In this document: piece by piece, positions 1 through 9,348 of the stretch
How positions within the stretch are numbered: the first letter of the stretch is position 1
How the letters are laid out: every line of letters begins with the position of its first letter
NCBI RefSeq assembly: GCF_021559775.1
Contig: NZ_CP056047.1
Location: 3,682,963-3,746,962, forward strand
Reading direction: 5' to 3'
DNA: 64,000 nucleotides
From: Gillisella vitis
GTDB lineage: Bacteria; Pseudomonadota; Alphaproteobacteria; Rhizobiales; Rhizobiaceae
Position numbers and translations under genes: made by a program
Notes under the pieces: generated by a model
Told to the model about the DNA's origin: nothing
Seen by the model: the letters and a program-made list of their open reading frames with translations, nothing else
Databases searched by the model: none

Positions 1-844
1 AGGCGAACAGATCGCCGGCACCGGTCGTGTCGACCAATTCGGCGATGGTGGTGGCAGGCACATGGATGCGCTCGCTGCCGCGGATGATCATCGCTCCCTC
101 TTCGCTCATGGTCACGGCGGCCAGTTTGCAATCCTTGGCGATCTGGTCCAGTGCTGCGTCGAAATCCTCTGTTTCATAGAGGGCAAGCGCTTCCTGCCGA
201 TTGGCAAACACGATATCGACGGTGCCTGAGCGCATCAGGTCGAGGAATTCGGCGCGGTAGCGATGCACGCAGAAACTGTCGGACAGGGTCATCGACATCT
301 CCCGTCCATGCTCATGGGCAATGCGGGCGCAATCGACGATCGCCTGCTTGGCACGCGGCGGGTCCCAGAGATAGCCTTCGAAATAGGTGACCTTGGCCTG
401 TTTCACCACCTCCGGCTCGACATCTTCAGGACCGAACTCGACGCAGGCGCCGAGATAGGTGTTCATCGAGCGCTCGCCGTCTTCGGTGACGAAAATCATG
501 CAGCGAGCGGTTGGCGGATGCTGGCCCTTGGCCGTGGTCTGGTAATGAACGCCCTGGGCGCGAATGTCATGGGCGAAAATTTCACCCAATTCGTCTTCGG
601 CGACCTTGCCGAAATAAGCCGCCTTACCGCCAAAACTGGCAATGCCTGCCGCCGTATTGCCCGCACTGCCGCCGGAGGCCTCGATGGCAGGCCCCATCAG
701 GCTGTAAAGCCGTGTGGCGCGCTCCGCATCGATCAGGTTCATGGCACCTTTGACGATGCCGTTTTCTTCCAGGAACTGATCCTCACAGCGGGAGATGATG
801 TCAACGATAGCGTTGCCGATGGTGAGCACGTCAAATTGCGTCAT
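1..844 (-). CDS. PfkB-family carbohydrate/adenosine kinase (C-terminus cut by window edge)
   Basis: Read on the minus strand from ATG at 844, the protein begins MTQFDVLTIGNAIVDIISRC and runs off the left edge after about 281 residues. The ribokinase/PfkB fold shows in the N-terminal GNAIVD segment, the glycine pair in ASGGSAGNTAAGIASFGG that contacts the sugar, and the C-terminal PfkB signature DTTGAGDLFAS, whose Asp is the catalytic base. Rhizobial homologues are annotated as adenosine kinase or generic sugar kinase; the sequence does not settle the substrate. ATP-dependent phosphorylation of a nucleoside or sugar in the cytoplasm is the safe statement. About 40-50 residues are probably missing beyond position 1. 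Confidence 0.88.
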   Translation of the reverse strand, partial: MTQFDVLTIGNAIVDIISRCEDQFLEENGIVKGAMNLIDAERATRLYSLMGPAIEASGGSAGNTAAGIASFGGKAAYFGKVAEDELGEIFAHDIRAQGVHYQTTAKGQHPPTARCMIFVTEDGERSMNTYLGACVEFGPEDVEPEVVKQAKVTYFEGYLWDPPRAKQAIVDCARIAHEHGREMSMTLSDSFCVHRYRAEFLDLMRSGTVDIVFANRQEALALYETEDFDAALDQIAKDCKLAAVTMSEEGAMIIRGSERIHVPATTIAELVDTTGAGDLFA

Positions 845-916
845 GGGAGGCTGAATCCGTCCATTGATATTACGATAAGCTCTTAGCGAATTTTGGCGTT
901 CAGGAAAGATAAAATT

Positions 917-940
917 GCCGGCCTGAATGGCCCCGCCGGC
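917..940 (-). terminator. Probable rho-independent terminator of the GGDEF-EAL gene
   Basis: A GCCGGC/GCCGGC stem at 917-922 and 935-940 lies just downstream of the minus-strand gene ending at 956. Read on the minus strand it is followed by AATTTTATCTTT, which suits intrinsic termination of that gene. Confidence 0.55.
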
Positions 941-955
941 TATCGAGCTCAGTTT

Positions 956-2518
956 CTATCGTGCCACGGTTGCCGAATCTGGCTTTATTGTGGCATCCCT
1001 GGTCGTTAATGAGAGCGCCTCTTCTGCTGGCAGCGCCTTGCTGAACAAAAAGCCCTGGCCGAAATCGCAGCCGATGCTTTTCAGAAATGCCAACTGATTC
1101 TCATCCTCGATACCCTCGGCGGTAGTGGCAATGCCAAGACCCTGGCCGAGGCCCAGAATGGCGCGCATGATATCTTCCTGTTTTTTGTCAACATCGTAGC
1201 TCATGACAAAACTCCGATCGATCTTGATTTTGTCGAAGGTGAATTTCGACAATTGCGACAGGCTGGAATAGCCCGTGCCAAAATCGTCCAAGGCAATCCG
1301 AATGCCGCTCTGCCGGAGATCCGCCAGGATCTGGGTTGCCAGTTCGATATCATGCACCAGCGCTGTCTCGGTGATCTCGATCTCCAGCCGGCTGGGTGGA
1401 AATCCTGTCTCCATCAGGATCGACATGATCCGCAGGCTCAACTGGCGGTCGATGAATTGCGTTGGCGAGATGTTGAAGGCTAGCCGTACAGTGTCGGGCC
1501 ATTGCAGCGCGTCAAGACAAGCCTGGCGAAACAGACTATCCGACAGCTCAACAATCAGCCCGGCAGTTTCCGCCAATTCGATGAAATCACTGGGGGGAAC
1601 ATAGTGGTTAGGGCCGGTCTTCCATCGCGCCAACGCCTCGAATCCACGCAATTCACCGGACTTGAGGTCGATCAAAGGTTGATAATAGGGAACGATCAGG
1701 TTGTCACGGATCGCACGCTTCAGCGCCATTTCGGTTTCGGCCCGCCGCATGACCCGGTCTTCCATGATTCGCTCGAAGCCATAGACGCTGTTCTGCCCGG
1801 CTTTCTTGGCGACATACATCGCCACATCGGCGCAGTGCGTGGCATCCTTGAAGTCGTCGCTGTCTTCCGGAAACAGCGCAAAACCAACACTGGCACCGAT
1901 TTCGCTGGTCATGCCGCCAATATCGTAAGGATTGCACAAAAGCCTGGCGATATGCTGGCCCGCATGGCGATAATCCATATTCGCCGAGCGAGGGCTGACC
2001 AACAGGAATTCATCGCCGCCCATCCGGTAGACATCGGCATTGGGCAGCGCATGCATCAAGCGCTGCGCCACTTCCCGCAAAAGCAGGTCGCCGCCCTGAT
2101 GGCCCACGAGGTCGTTGACCTTCTTGAACCCGTCGAGATCTATCGAATAGATCACCCAATGGCGTCCATCCTGCAAGGTTTCCATCTCCGCCTGCCGATC
2201 GGACAGGGCCCGGCGATTGGGAAGGCCCGTCAGGGGATCGTGATGGGCCAGCCAGTCCATATTGTCTTCGGCGGTGTTTCTCAAGCGGATCTCGGCCTTC
2301 AGCTCGCCAATGCGCCTGGCCGCGAAGATCAGACTAAGCAGACCGGTAATGCTGATAACATTGAAAAGCTCGTCGAGCTGCCAGGCTTCGTTGCGATGCA
2401 GGAAGGCGTCGAGATGTTCATGGAAGTTGAAACGAATGGCAATCGCCCATATCACAGCCCCGACACTCAGCAATATAGCGGCGTCTTTTATAGGCTTGTT
2501 CTGAAATATGGATGCCAT
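956..2518 (-). CDS. Membrane-anchored GGDEF-EAL c-di-GMP enzyme
   Basis: A 520-residue protein with two hydrophobic helices near residues 13-30 and 52-67 joined by a short external loop. It has a GGDEF domain (DPLTGLPNRR about 94-103, intact GGDEF at 167-171) and an EAL domain (FEALARW with EAL at 294-296, then the catalytic DDFGTGYSS loop). Both signature motifs are intact, so it could make and hydrolyse cyclic di-GMP, although many such hybrids use only one activity. The product-inhibition I-site (RxxD) reads PNAD at 159-162, so feedback inhibition is probably lost. Start: ATG 2518 gives the N-terminus MASIFQNK. A GTG two codons upstream (2524) is better spaced from GGGGAG and is a real alternative. 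No sensory domain is visible beyond the membrane loop. Its targets are unknown. Confidence 0.9.
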   Translation of the reverse strand: MASIFQNKPIKDAAILLSVGAVIWAIAIRFNFHEHLDAFLHRNEAWQLDELFNVISITGLLSLIFAARRIGELKAEIRLRNTAEDNMDWLAHHDPLTGLPNRRALSDRQAEMETLQDGRHWVIYSIDLDGFKKVNDLVGHQGGDLLLREVAQRLMHALPNADVYRMGGDEFLLVSPRSANMDYRHAGQHIARLLCNPYDIGGMTSEIGASVGFALFPEDSDDFKDATHCADVAMYVAKKAGQNSVYGFERIMEDRVMRRAETEMALKRAIRDNLIVPYYQPLIDLKSGELRGFEALARWKTGPNHYVPPSDFIELAETAGLIVELSDSLFRQACLDALQWPDTVRLAFNISPTQFIDRQLSLRIMSILMETGFPPSRLEIEITETALVHDIELATQILADLRQSGIRIALDDFGTGYSSLSQLSKFTFDKIKIDRSFVMSYDVDKKQEDIMRAILGLGQGLGIATTAEGIEDENQLAFLKSIGCDFGQGFLFSKALPAEEALSLTTRDATIKPDSATVAR

Positions 2519-2731
2519 CTTCACGCTGTCGATCTCCCCAGCCACGGTCAACCCCGTTTGCCAGTCATGACGAAAGCACAATCACTGTGAAATAGCCGTT
2601 AAAAATATTCCTTAAATAGGAAATACGCAGATTTGATGGACATAATTATGATGCCAGATTGGGATCATCGCAGACGGAATGCCCACCCCAGACCGCGCTC
2701 ATTGGATTTCTGTTTTAGCCGTCAGTCCCGA

Positions 2732-5158
2732 TTACACGGCAACCTTGAGCTTTGACCTCTGTTCGGCGTCCTCTGTGTCATCTATCGGCACCCATTGCAG
2801 ACCGCCATTGTATCGCCAGGCCATGCGGCCCTCGTCATCAAGAGAAAAGAGGTGTAACCAGCCATTGTCGAACAGGGCCCGCACCCCGTCATGGCGGCCC
2901 AGTACCTCACTGATTGCCTCGACGGGCGCCTCAAGGCAGACCGATAGGCGCAGCGGTTCGTGCATATAGTTCTGCCCGTCATGGACCGATTGCCAGGGAA
3001 GACCGGCCCGCAAAAGCCCGCCATTGCCTTCCACCACGCCGATGCCACCCGTCACATTGTGCAGAAGCTTGTTGCCACCACCGAAAGCCTCAGGTGCCAC
3101 GGTCGAGCCGTAATATTGCAGGCTGATCCAGCTCGCAACGATGACCGGGGCGGTCAGGATCAGTTCCAGCGTGCCAAAGCTTTTGTCCTGTTTCCAGTCA
3201 TAATCATGCAGGAAGGCTTGTCCTTCGAGGTTTTTAGTGGCGGTGCGTGATCTGGGAGCGGCGATAAAGGCCTTGCAGCCAGCCAGTGCCCATTCGGGCC
3301 GGGTCTCTGACCAGTCGCGGCTGCGTTTTGAGAGGGAGGCCTCATCTGCCGCGCGCGGCAGGCGAAGCGCGCGCTCGCCCCTTGCAAGCCTGCCTGCATC
3401 GGCAAGCCAGGTTCTGGCCTGTGCGATATCGGCCTCATGGGTTTGGCAGGGATGATAATCCGCATAGAGCGTCATCCGGTCGGTGGTCGTATCATGCAGG
3501 GCCGCCAGAAACAGTGTATCCTGCGGGATCTCGATACCGATCTCGGTCAGTCCGGCCCGGACCTCAGGGTCATTCAGCAAGGCCGCCAGTAGGCGGGCAT
3601 TGACCTCGCCTGAATAACCGCCGCAGGCACCGCAATGCAGGCCGCTAGCATGAGGATTGTTGACAGTATTGGCGCCATGCCCCGCTAAAAGCACCAGCCG
3701 CGCAAAGCCCGTGGTCAGCGACATGGCGCGTAGCACCGCCCCGGCTGCCTTGACCCGGCTCGCCAGATCGAGCGCCGGATCGAGTTGTGGTGCGGGGTCA
3801 TTCGGGGCTGAAGCGTGGGGGAGGCCGAGTGCATCACTCAGCAGCTTGCCGACATAGATCGGCCCCGTCGCCTCGACGAAAGCGAAGGAAGAGACAGCCG
3901 CCAGCTTGAACCGGCCCCAGGCCCGCTTTGCCCGGGCCTTGACCCGCTGCGGCTCGGCATCCTCGGCCCTGTAAGGCCCGCCAGCGCGGGATTTGAGTGC
4001 AGGATTGAGCAGAACTGGAAACCGCGATTCCGCGACATCGGAGGCGAAACGGCGATGCGACGCGGCCAGACCGAAAAAGCCTGCAAAGCCGAGCGTCTGG
4101 ATCTGTGGATTGAGGCTCTCAAGCGCACGGCGAAACACTTCGGAGCGCACATCGATGCAGAAGGCGGCCTGAACCAGAGGCCGGGTCTCGTGGATCTGCG
4201 GGGCGTTTCCTGCTAGAATCCGTGCCAGTTCTCGTTGTGCCGCACGTTCGGCTGCGTCCTGAAGGATGGCGTCGATCATCAGGTCGGGGGTCGCCACGAC
4301 CGGTGCCGCATGGGCAACCCGCACATGCGCCCAGGCTTCGCCGATTTGGTCGCCATAGCGCAGAAACAGCGCCTCTTCCCAGATCAGCCGGATTGCCAGA
4401 AGGTCGGTGATCGTTTGGTCGGATCCACCGGCCAGTTCCGCCTGCCAGAGCTTGTAGCGTGCATATTGCCCCCAGCCACCCAATGACATCAGCATCTGGT
4501 GAAAATAGGTCTCCAGCGCCTCGACAGGCAAGTCGAGGCGAGTGCAGACACGGGCGATAACCGCCATTGCTGTTTCAGGTGCCTCCGAGACATGCCTTGC
4601 AAAACCGCGCAGACCGGCGATTTCCGGCGTCAGGTCATGGGTTGCCACGGCCCGCCAGGCACCGTAGGCGCTCTTGCCGCGGGGCGCGGCCCAAAGCGCC
4701 TGACCCTCATCGAAATAGCCCGCCATCCAGGCACCAAGCCGCTCGGTTAGCAGACCCGGCCAATCCACCCCGGAGGCCCGCGCCGCCAGATCCGCCACCG
4801 AGGCCAGTGCCTGTGGTCTTGGCGGGTTGAGAGCGGCGGCGGCCTTCAGTGCGGCAAGATCGGTTGGCCGCAGATCGGCAGGCGCGCAGGCCAAGGCCGC
4901 GAGCAGATCCGCATCGGAAATCTCACCCGTGTCAATTTTCTGCTGGTACCAGTGGCGCGGCATGGTGATGGCGATGCCCGCCACCCGCACCAGCCGGGCG
5001 CCCGCCTTCGCAAGGGTTTCACCAGCCTGCCCCAGAAAAGGATTGACGGCGACACTCGACATCAGCGGCCAGACGGGAGGAATGGCCCGTGCGGCACGGT
5101 CCGCCGCCGTCTCGAAGATCATCGGATCGGCTTTGATTGGGATAGGGCTATGCAACAT
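2732..5158 (-). CDS. dabA: Inorganic carbon transporter subunit DabA (DUF2309/UPF0753)
   Basis: An 808-residue soluble protein of the DabA family, which has a beta-carbonic-anhydrase-like zinc site and works with membrane partner DabB to accumulate bicarbonate or CO2 in an energy-coupled way. The four zinc-site residues are present: Cys334 and Asp336 in FCIDVRSE, His494 in AGHGAN, and Cys509 in GLHCGACGG. Their spacing (2 and 15) matches that described for Halothiobacillus DabA. Start ATG 5158 (MLHSPIPI) has GGAG about 10 bases upstream and lies 19 bases after the dabB stop, so the pair is one operon. In a heterotroph the likely job is to supply bicarbonate for carboxylases at low CO2; that is inference. 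Confidence 0.93.
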   Translation of the reverse strand: MLHSPIPIKADPMIFETAADRAARAIPPVWPLMSSVAVNPFLGQAGETLAKAGARLVRVAGIAITMPRHWYQQKIDTGEISDADLLAALACAPADLRPTDLAALKAAAALNPPRPQALASVADLAARASGVDWPGLLTERLGAWMAGYFDEGQALWAAPRGKSAYGAWRAVATHDLTPEIAGLRGFARHVSEAPETAMAVIARVCTRLDLPVEALETYFHQMLMSLGGWGQYARYKLWQAELAGGSDQTITDLLAIRLIWEEALFLRYGDQIGEAWAHVRVAHAAPVVATPDLMIDAILQDAAERAAQRELARILAGNAPQIHETRPLVQAAFCIDVRSEVFRRALESLNPQIQTLGFAGFFGLAASHRRFASDVAESRFPVLLNPALKSRAGGPYRAEDAEPQRVKARAKRAWGRFKLAAVSSFAFVEATGPIYVGKLLSDALGLPHASAPNDPAPQLDPALDLASRVKAAGAVLRAMSLTTGFARLVLLAGHGANTVNNPHASGLHCGACGGYSGEVNARLLAALLNDPEVRAGLTEIGIEIPQDTLFLAALHDTTTDRMTLYADYHPCQTHEADIAQARTWLADAGRLARGERALRLPRAADEASLSKRSRDWSETRPEWALAGCKAFIAAPRSRTATKNLEGQAFLHDYDWKQDKSFGTLELILTAPVIVASWISLQYYGSTVAPEAFGGGNKLLHNVTGGIGVVEGNGGLLRAGLPWQSVHDGQNYMHEPLRLSVCLEAPVEAISEVLGRHDGVRALFDNGWLHLFSLDDEGRMAWRYNGGLQWVPIDDTEDAEQRSKLKVAV

Positions 5159-5177
5159 GATCAAAACTCCGATTTCA

Positions 5178-6758
5178 TCAAGACAGGCTGCGGATCGACC
5201 AGCCGCCGACCAGGCGGTCGAAGATGGCATTGACGTAGAAGCCGTTGGAAAGATGGACGCGCAGGCCCGCCGCTGCCGGATGATAGGCCCAGAGCGGGAA
5301 CATCGCCTGCACGACGGCGACCAGTCCGAAACTGACGACGGCCAGCACGATCAGCGCCCATTCCAGCGGTTCCGGTGCAGGCGTGGGGGGCAAGACCCCC
5401 GATGTCATCAGGGTGGCAGCCATTTGCAGGGCGAAATAGCCGACCGAAGTGGTGATGGCATAGACCGCCGTGCGCAGGGTCAATGCCTTGGGGGCAGCAT
5501 CGGCAAAGCCTTGGGCGAGCATATAGGCGACACCGAAAATCAGGATGGCTCCAAGCGCAATGGCTTGTGGCGATTTATGCGTCAGCCCGAAACACAGGCC
5601 CACGACACAGTAGATGGCAAGGGCCGACAGAAAGGCTCGCCCGACCGCGCCCGCATTGGGTATGGCCACCGGGCCGGGCCTGGGTATCGCGGCGACCCGT
5701 TCTACCGCACCACCGGAGGCGAGGAAGGAATGGGCTTTGTAGAGTGAATGCGCCACGATATGTAGCAGGGCCAGCGCAAACAGCCCCAGGCCGCATTCGA
5801 AGATCATGAAGCCCATTTGCGCAACGGTAGACCAGGCCAGTGAGGTTTTGACCGCTGGTTGGGTCAGCATCACCAGACTGCCGAACAGGGCCGTGAAGCC
5901 GCCCAGTATGACCAGCGCAGCCAGCACGCCGGCGGCAAGCAGCATGACATCGGCAAAACGGATCAGCAGAAAGCCACCGGCGTTGATCACCCCCGCATGC
6001 AAAAGTGCGGAAACAGGGGTTGGTGTTTCCATCACCTCGGTCAGCCAGCCATGCGTGGGAAACTGCGCGGATTTAAGCGCCGCTGCCAGCGCCAGCAGGC
6101 TTGCTGCGGCAACAATAAGGCCTCCGCTCTGTCCTGCGTCATATCCGGCACGGGCAGCATTGAGGATTTCGCTGATATCGGCGGTTCCATACGCCATTGC
6201 CAGCAAAACGGCCGCACCGGCCAGCGCTGCATCGCCGAGGCGGGCGGTGATGAATTTCTTGCGTGCGGCGCGCTGTGCCGCCACCCGCCCTGGATAAAAC
6301 AGCAGCAATTTATGCAGAAACAGGCTGGTGGCGATCCAGGCGACCACCAATTGTAGCAGGTTGCCCGCCGTGACCAGCAACAGCACCGAGGCAAGTGTGG
6401 CGCAGAGCCAGCCGGTAAACGGCCCCTGCCGGTCCTCGCCATCCAGATAGGTGGCGGCATAGCGTGTGACCACCCAGCCGATGAATGTCACCAGAACCAG
6501 CATGGTAGCGCTGACGGCATCCAGCCGAACCGATAGACCCACCGTGGCAAACCCGATCAACGGGCTGCTGCCGGGGCCTAGCAGGATCAGCGCGATGACT
6601 GAGGCCAGCGCAATTGCAAGTGCCAGCAGCGCTGCGGCCTGCGCAAGCCGAGGGCTATGTCTGGGCCTTTGCTGTTTTTGGGCAAAGCTGATGACGGCGC
6701 TTGCAAGCAGGGCAAGGGGCGCCAGCAAGGGCAGGAACTGGATGGACACGGGTGGCAT
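5178..6758 (-). CDS. dabB: DabB: NuoL/MrpA-like proton-conducting membrane subunit
   Basis: A 526-residue, very hydrophobic protein of the NADH-quinone oxidoreductase subunit 5 (proton antiporter) family with roughly 13-14 membrane segments. Family hallmarks are [19 protein letters not shown] in the middle, carrying the conserved Lys/Glu-helix region, followed by [16 protein letters not shown] and a later [11 protein letters not shown] segment with the conserved Lys/His. DabB is thought to couple cation flow to carbon uptake by DabA, encoded just downstream. Start: ATG 6758 sits directly against its AGGGA; a GTG three codons in (6749) has ideal spacing from the same AGGGA and may be the true start. 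Transcription diverges from the LysR gene. Confidence 0.92.
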   Translation of the reverse strand: MPPVSIQFLPLLAPLALLASAVISFAQKQQRPRHSPRLAQAAALLALAIALASVIALILLGPGSSPLIGFATVGLSVRLDAVSATMLVLVTFIGWVVTRYAATYLDGEDRQGPFTGWLCATLASVLLLVTAGNLLQLVVAWIATSLFLHKLLLFYPGRVAAQRAARKKFITARLGDAALAGAAVLLAMAYGTADISEILNAARAGYDAGQSGGLIVAAASLLALAAALKSAQFPTHGWLTEVMETPTPVSALLHAGVINAGGFLLIRFADVMLLAAGVLAALVILGGFTALFGSLVMLTQPAVKTSLAWSTVAQMGFMIFECGLGLFALALLHIVAHSLYKAHSFLASGGAVERVAAIPRPGPVAIPNAGAVGRAFLSALAIYCVVGLCFGLTHKSPQAIALGAILIFGVAYMLAQGFADAAPKALTLRTAVYAITTSVGYFALQMAATLMTSGVLPPTPAPEPLEWALIVLAVVSFGLVAVVQAMFPLWAYHPAAAGLRVHLSNGFYVNAIFDRLVGGWSIRSLS

Positions 6759-6833
6759 TCCCTTCAGGCAAGATCGCTTCGGAGACCACTCTTATCCAAG
6801 CCCTGAGCCCAAGAAAAATTCATTGTTTTGTCA

Positions 6834-6860
6834 ATATCGTTCGTTTTAAAAGAACGATAT
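6834..6860. promoter_or_regulatory. Perfect 9-bp inverted repeat between dabB and lysR
   Basis: ATATCGTTC (6834-6842) and GAACGATAT (6852-6860) are exact reverse complements around the 9-base AT-rich spacer GTTTTAAAA. The right arm overlaps the ATG of the LysR gene (6859-6861). LysR-type regulators bind interrupted T-N11-A dyads in divergent promoters, so this is a strong candidate operator for control of dabBA and autoregulation. Binding is inferred, not shown. Confidence 0.6.
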
Positions 6861-7743
6861 GAGAGATCTGAATTTTAATCATCTCCGCTATTTCTGGGCG
6901 GTCGCGCATGAAGGCAGCCTGACACGGGCCGCTCAACACATGAACCTGTCGCAATCGGCGCTCTCGGTTCAGATCCAGAAGCTCGAACATCAGATGGGTC
7001 ATGCGCTGTTTGAGCGCGTCGGCAAGAAGCTCGTGCTGACAGAGGCCGGACAGATCGCGCTGGATTATGCCGATACGGTGTTCAAGGCCGGTGACGAATT
7101 GATGAGCACGCTCAGTGGCCGCCCGACCGCCAGCCGTCAAGTGCTGCGGGTCGGGGCGCTGACAACGCTGTCGCGCAACTTTCAGCTGGAATTCCTGCGC
7201 CCGCTGGTCGGTCGCTCCGACGTGGAACTGATCGTGCGCTCCGGCAATATGCGCGATCTCCTGGCGCAACTCGAAGCCCATGCCGTCGATGTGGTGCTGG
7301 CAAACAGCGCCGCCCCGCGTGATGCACGCTCACTGCTGCGCAATCATCTGCTGAACGAGCAGCCGGTCAGCCTGGTTGGACGCCCCCGGCCTGATGGGCA
7401 GAGTTTTAAATTTCCCGACGACCTGCGCACCGAGCCGTTGCTACTGCCCAGCCTCGACAGCGATATCCGCGTGGCCTTTGACCGGATTCTCGAAATGGCC
7501 GGAATACGACCCATCATTCTCGCCGAGGTCGATGATATGGCGATGCTTCGCCTTCTGGCACGTGAGCGCGAAGGGCTCACGCTGGTGCCGCCGATCGTCG
7601 TGCGCGACGAACTGGAGGCGGGAGTGCTCATCGAACACTGCCGCATTCCAGAAGTCATCGAAAGCTTTTATGCAATCATTCAGAAACGACGCTTTCCCAA
7701 TACGATGCTGGCCGAACTGCTGGCCAGCGGTAGGGTGTTATGA
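6859..7743 (+). CDS. NhaR-like LysR-family transcriptional regulator, divergent from dabBA
   Basis: A 294-residue LysR regulator. The N-terminus MRDLNFNHLRYFWAVAHEGS, the helix-turn-helix around residues 18-45 (LTRAAQHMNLSQSALSVQIQ) and the following VLTEAG are typical. The N-HLRYFW pattern is that of NhaR-type activators rather than CbbR. The remainder is the periplasmic-binding-like effector domain. Such genes commonly stand divergent to the operon they control, so dabBA is the likely target and ions, pH or carbon status the likely cue (inference). Only a weak AGAA-type ribosome site precedes the ATG, and the start codon lies inside the right arm of a perfect inverted repeat, so self-repression by steric block is plausible. 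Confidence 0.88.
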   Translation: MRDLNFNHLRYFWAVAHEGSLTRAAQHMNLSQSALSVQIQKLEHQMGHALFERVGKKLVLTEAGQIALDYADTVFKAGDELMSTLSGRPTASRQVLRVGALTTLSRNFQLEFLRPLVGRSDVELIVRSGNMRDLLAQLEAHAVDVVLANSAAPRDARSLLRNHLLNEQPVSLVGRPRPDGQSFKFPDDLRTEPLLLPSLDSDIRVAFDRILEMAGIRPIILAEVDDMAMLRLLAREREGLTLVPPIVVRDELEAGVLIEHCRIPEVIESFYAIIQKRRFPNTMLAELLASGRVL

Positions 7744-7782
7744 TCGCGGTCTGCACCGGCTATCGCCGCCTTGGAGCCTTTG

Positions 7783-8898
7783 TCAGAGGTCGATACCGCC
7801 AATAAGTTCCAGGATAGCCGGCTTGTTGACGATGTTCGCGCCGATTTTGCCCTTCACCAGGCAGAGTGACTGGCATCCGCTATGCCCTTGTCCTGGTTGA
7901 TAGACAAATTCTGGTCGCTCAAGCATCGCTGTCAGCACAATGTCGAGATTGATTGCCGGCGCGGTTATATGCGCAACAGCAGGATAACGCTGCCCGGTAT
8001 CGCTGCTTGTCCAGATACGATCGTATTCCACCTGCGCATCGACATTCATCTGCACCCCGTCCTCGCGTAAATAGGTCAGGAAGGTCGAGCGCTGGTTGGG
8101 TTCCATGACATCCCAGAATGAAATCGCGCATTTGTCTGATGCCCCGAACGTCAGTCCCAGCCACGTCCAGTGAGATTGATTGATCTGTTCAGCCTTTTTC
8201 GCCTGCTCTTGCGGGTCGGCGGCTTCCGACTTGGCCCATTGCCGATCAAACCACACCGATTTCGCATCGACTGGAAACACGTCGCCATCAATGGTCATCG
8301 ATCCCTTGGCCTGCATGTTGGGGAAGGCAAACTCATAGGAATCAGAGCCGAGAAAGCGGAGAAGGCCGGTTGTGCCGTTATAGAGTTCCTCTCGCTGCGG
8401 CGTCAGCACCACGTCGACGGAGTTCTGTCCCGATCCGAGCTTGAGCTGGAACTGTGACCGGTCCCCCTTCAGCGTGCCGAGGCTTGAATAGACATGGCAT
8501 TCCGTCGTTGCAGCGCCGACTTTATCCGATGCCGGTTCTGAAGCGACTTGCGGTCGCCAGATGCCGTCAGATCCGTTCATCAGCAGGAACTCGGTCATGC
8601 TGCCCTGCGGGGTGACGCTTTGATGCCATTCGAAACCGACACTCTTGCCCCGACTTTCGAAGGCCGCATTGACATACCAGGATTCCAGAACGGTCGAGGG
8701 ATGAGAAGCCAGGTCCTTGACCGTATCGACAAACAGCGGCGTGCCCGATGTGGAGCGGGCCGTGCCGGTGGCGATGGATGCACCCAAGCCAGAGGTCGCT
8801 GTGAGACTGAAGGCCCCAAGCGCCAAGCCCCCGCCAAGCACCGCCCGTCTGCGGGCCTTTTGCGACAGAAGGGGGAAATCTTTGTTCAAATCGCTCAT
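7783..8898 (-). CDS. Exported CrtC/AttH-type lipocalin-like protein
   Basis: About 371 residues. The N-terminus has a twin-arginine-like export signal (KARRRAVLGGGLALGAFSL, then alanine-rich). The body resembles the two-lipocalin-domain family of hydroxyneurosporene hydratase CrtC and Agrobacterium AttH: the core motif VWFDRQWAK and a C-terminal beta-rich end with ILELIGG are visible. No carotenoid genes are nearby, so carotenoid hydration should not be assumed; an extracytoplasmic small-molecule or lipid-related role is all that can be said. Start: ATG 8898 (MSDLNKDF) puts the signal peptide at the N-terminus; ATG 8940 would add 14 residues and has no ribosome site. It ends 40 bases from the convergent LysR gene. 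Confidence 0.72.
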   Translation of the reverse strand: MSDLNKDFPLLSQKARRRAVLGGGLALGAFSLTATSGLGASIATGTARSTSGTPLFVDTVKDLASHPSTVLESWYVNAAFESRGKSVGFEWHQSVTPQGSMTEFLLMNGSDGIWRPQVASEPASDKVGAATTECHVYSSLGTLKGDRSQFQLKLGSGQNSVDVVLTPQREELYNGTTGLLRFLGSDSYEFAFPNMQAKGSMTIDGDVFPVDAKSVWFDRQWAKSEAADPQEQAKKAEQINQSHWTWLGLTFGASDKCAISFWDVMEPNQRSTFLTYLREDGVQMNVDAQVEYDRIWTSSDTGQRYPAVAHITAPAINLDIVLTAMLERPEFVYQPGQGHSGCQSLCLVKGKIGANIVNKPAILELIGGIDL

Positions 8899-8982
8899 TT
8901 TGCTATCTTTCAATTTTTCAAGTCGAGGATGCTTCAGCATGTCAGAGACTTGGTAATAGTTGTGCTTGTGGAGGAATACCCC

Positions 8983-9258
8983 CTAAGGGCGTGCGCGGGC
9001 TGCGGTGTTCCCAACGGGATCAGCCACGCCAGTTCCCATCATTTCAATGTGTGTGAAGCCGGTCACGGTTTCTCCGTCGAAGGTGCCGGATATCGTCGCC
9101 ACGCCCTCGTATTTCGGTTCCGTGGGCGAGACGATTTCCTGCTCTACCGTCACAGCTGTGAGGCACCTCCCCACCGGATCGACCGTCTGCTTGCCGTTTG
9201 TGAGTGCGGAGGCAAACAGGTGTTGACATTGTTCATCGTTTACAATTTCGCTATGGAC
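8983..9258 (-). pseudogene. Decayed 3' fragment of a second CrtC/AttH-like lipocalin gene
   Basis: One open frame of 91 codons on the minus strand has no credible start: it opens directly after an in-frame TAG at 9259-9261, and the only internal start is a GTG near 9173. Its translation reads like the end of a lipocalin domain (EPKYEGVATISGTFDG, then ETVTGFTHIEMMG). This aligns by eye with the last 45 residues of the intact gene at 7783-8898 (pattern TA..E..., G....G....., LEL/IEM.G). I therefore read it as the leftover C-terminus of a paralogue or of a rearranged tandem copy. It could instead be a short intact protein with an unrecognised start. Confidence 0.5.
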
Positions 9259-9269
9259 CTATAGCGAAA
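9223..9269 (+). promoter_or_regulatory. Candidate promoter and TetR operator before the TetR gene
   Basis: TTTCGCTAT (9246-9254) and ATAGCGAAA (9261-9269) form a perfect 9-bp inverted repeat with a 6-base spacer, typical of a TetR-dimer site. A TTGACA hexamer at 9223-9228 lies just upstream, so a bound repressor would cover the -10 region. The -10 itself is not clear. Autorepression of tetR, and possibly control of the minus-strand lipocalin locus, is inferred. Confidence 0.55.
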
Positions 9270-9348
9270 CTCATAAACCCAATTGCCTCCGCTATCAAGA
9301 GCGCGTATCGCGGCGATGGGTGTCGATATCGACAGGGAAGCTTTTAAG

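Noticed and set aside
1502..2590. 362-codon frame antisense to the GGDEF-EAL gene
   Set aside because: Composition-driven shadow; no domain or start signal.
9044..9229. 61-codon ATG frame between lipocalin and TetR genes
   Set aside because: Overlaps the lipocalin-like fragment in another frame and reads as arginine/histidine-rich noise.
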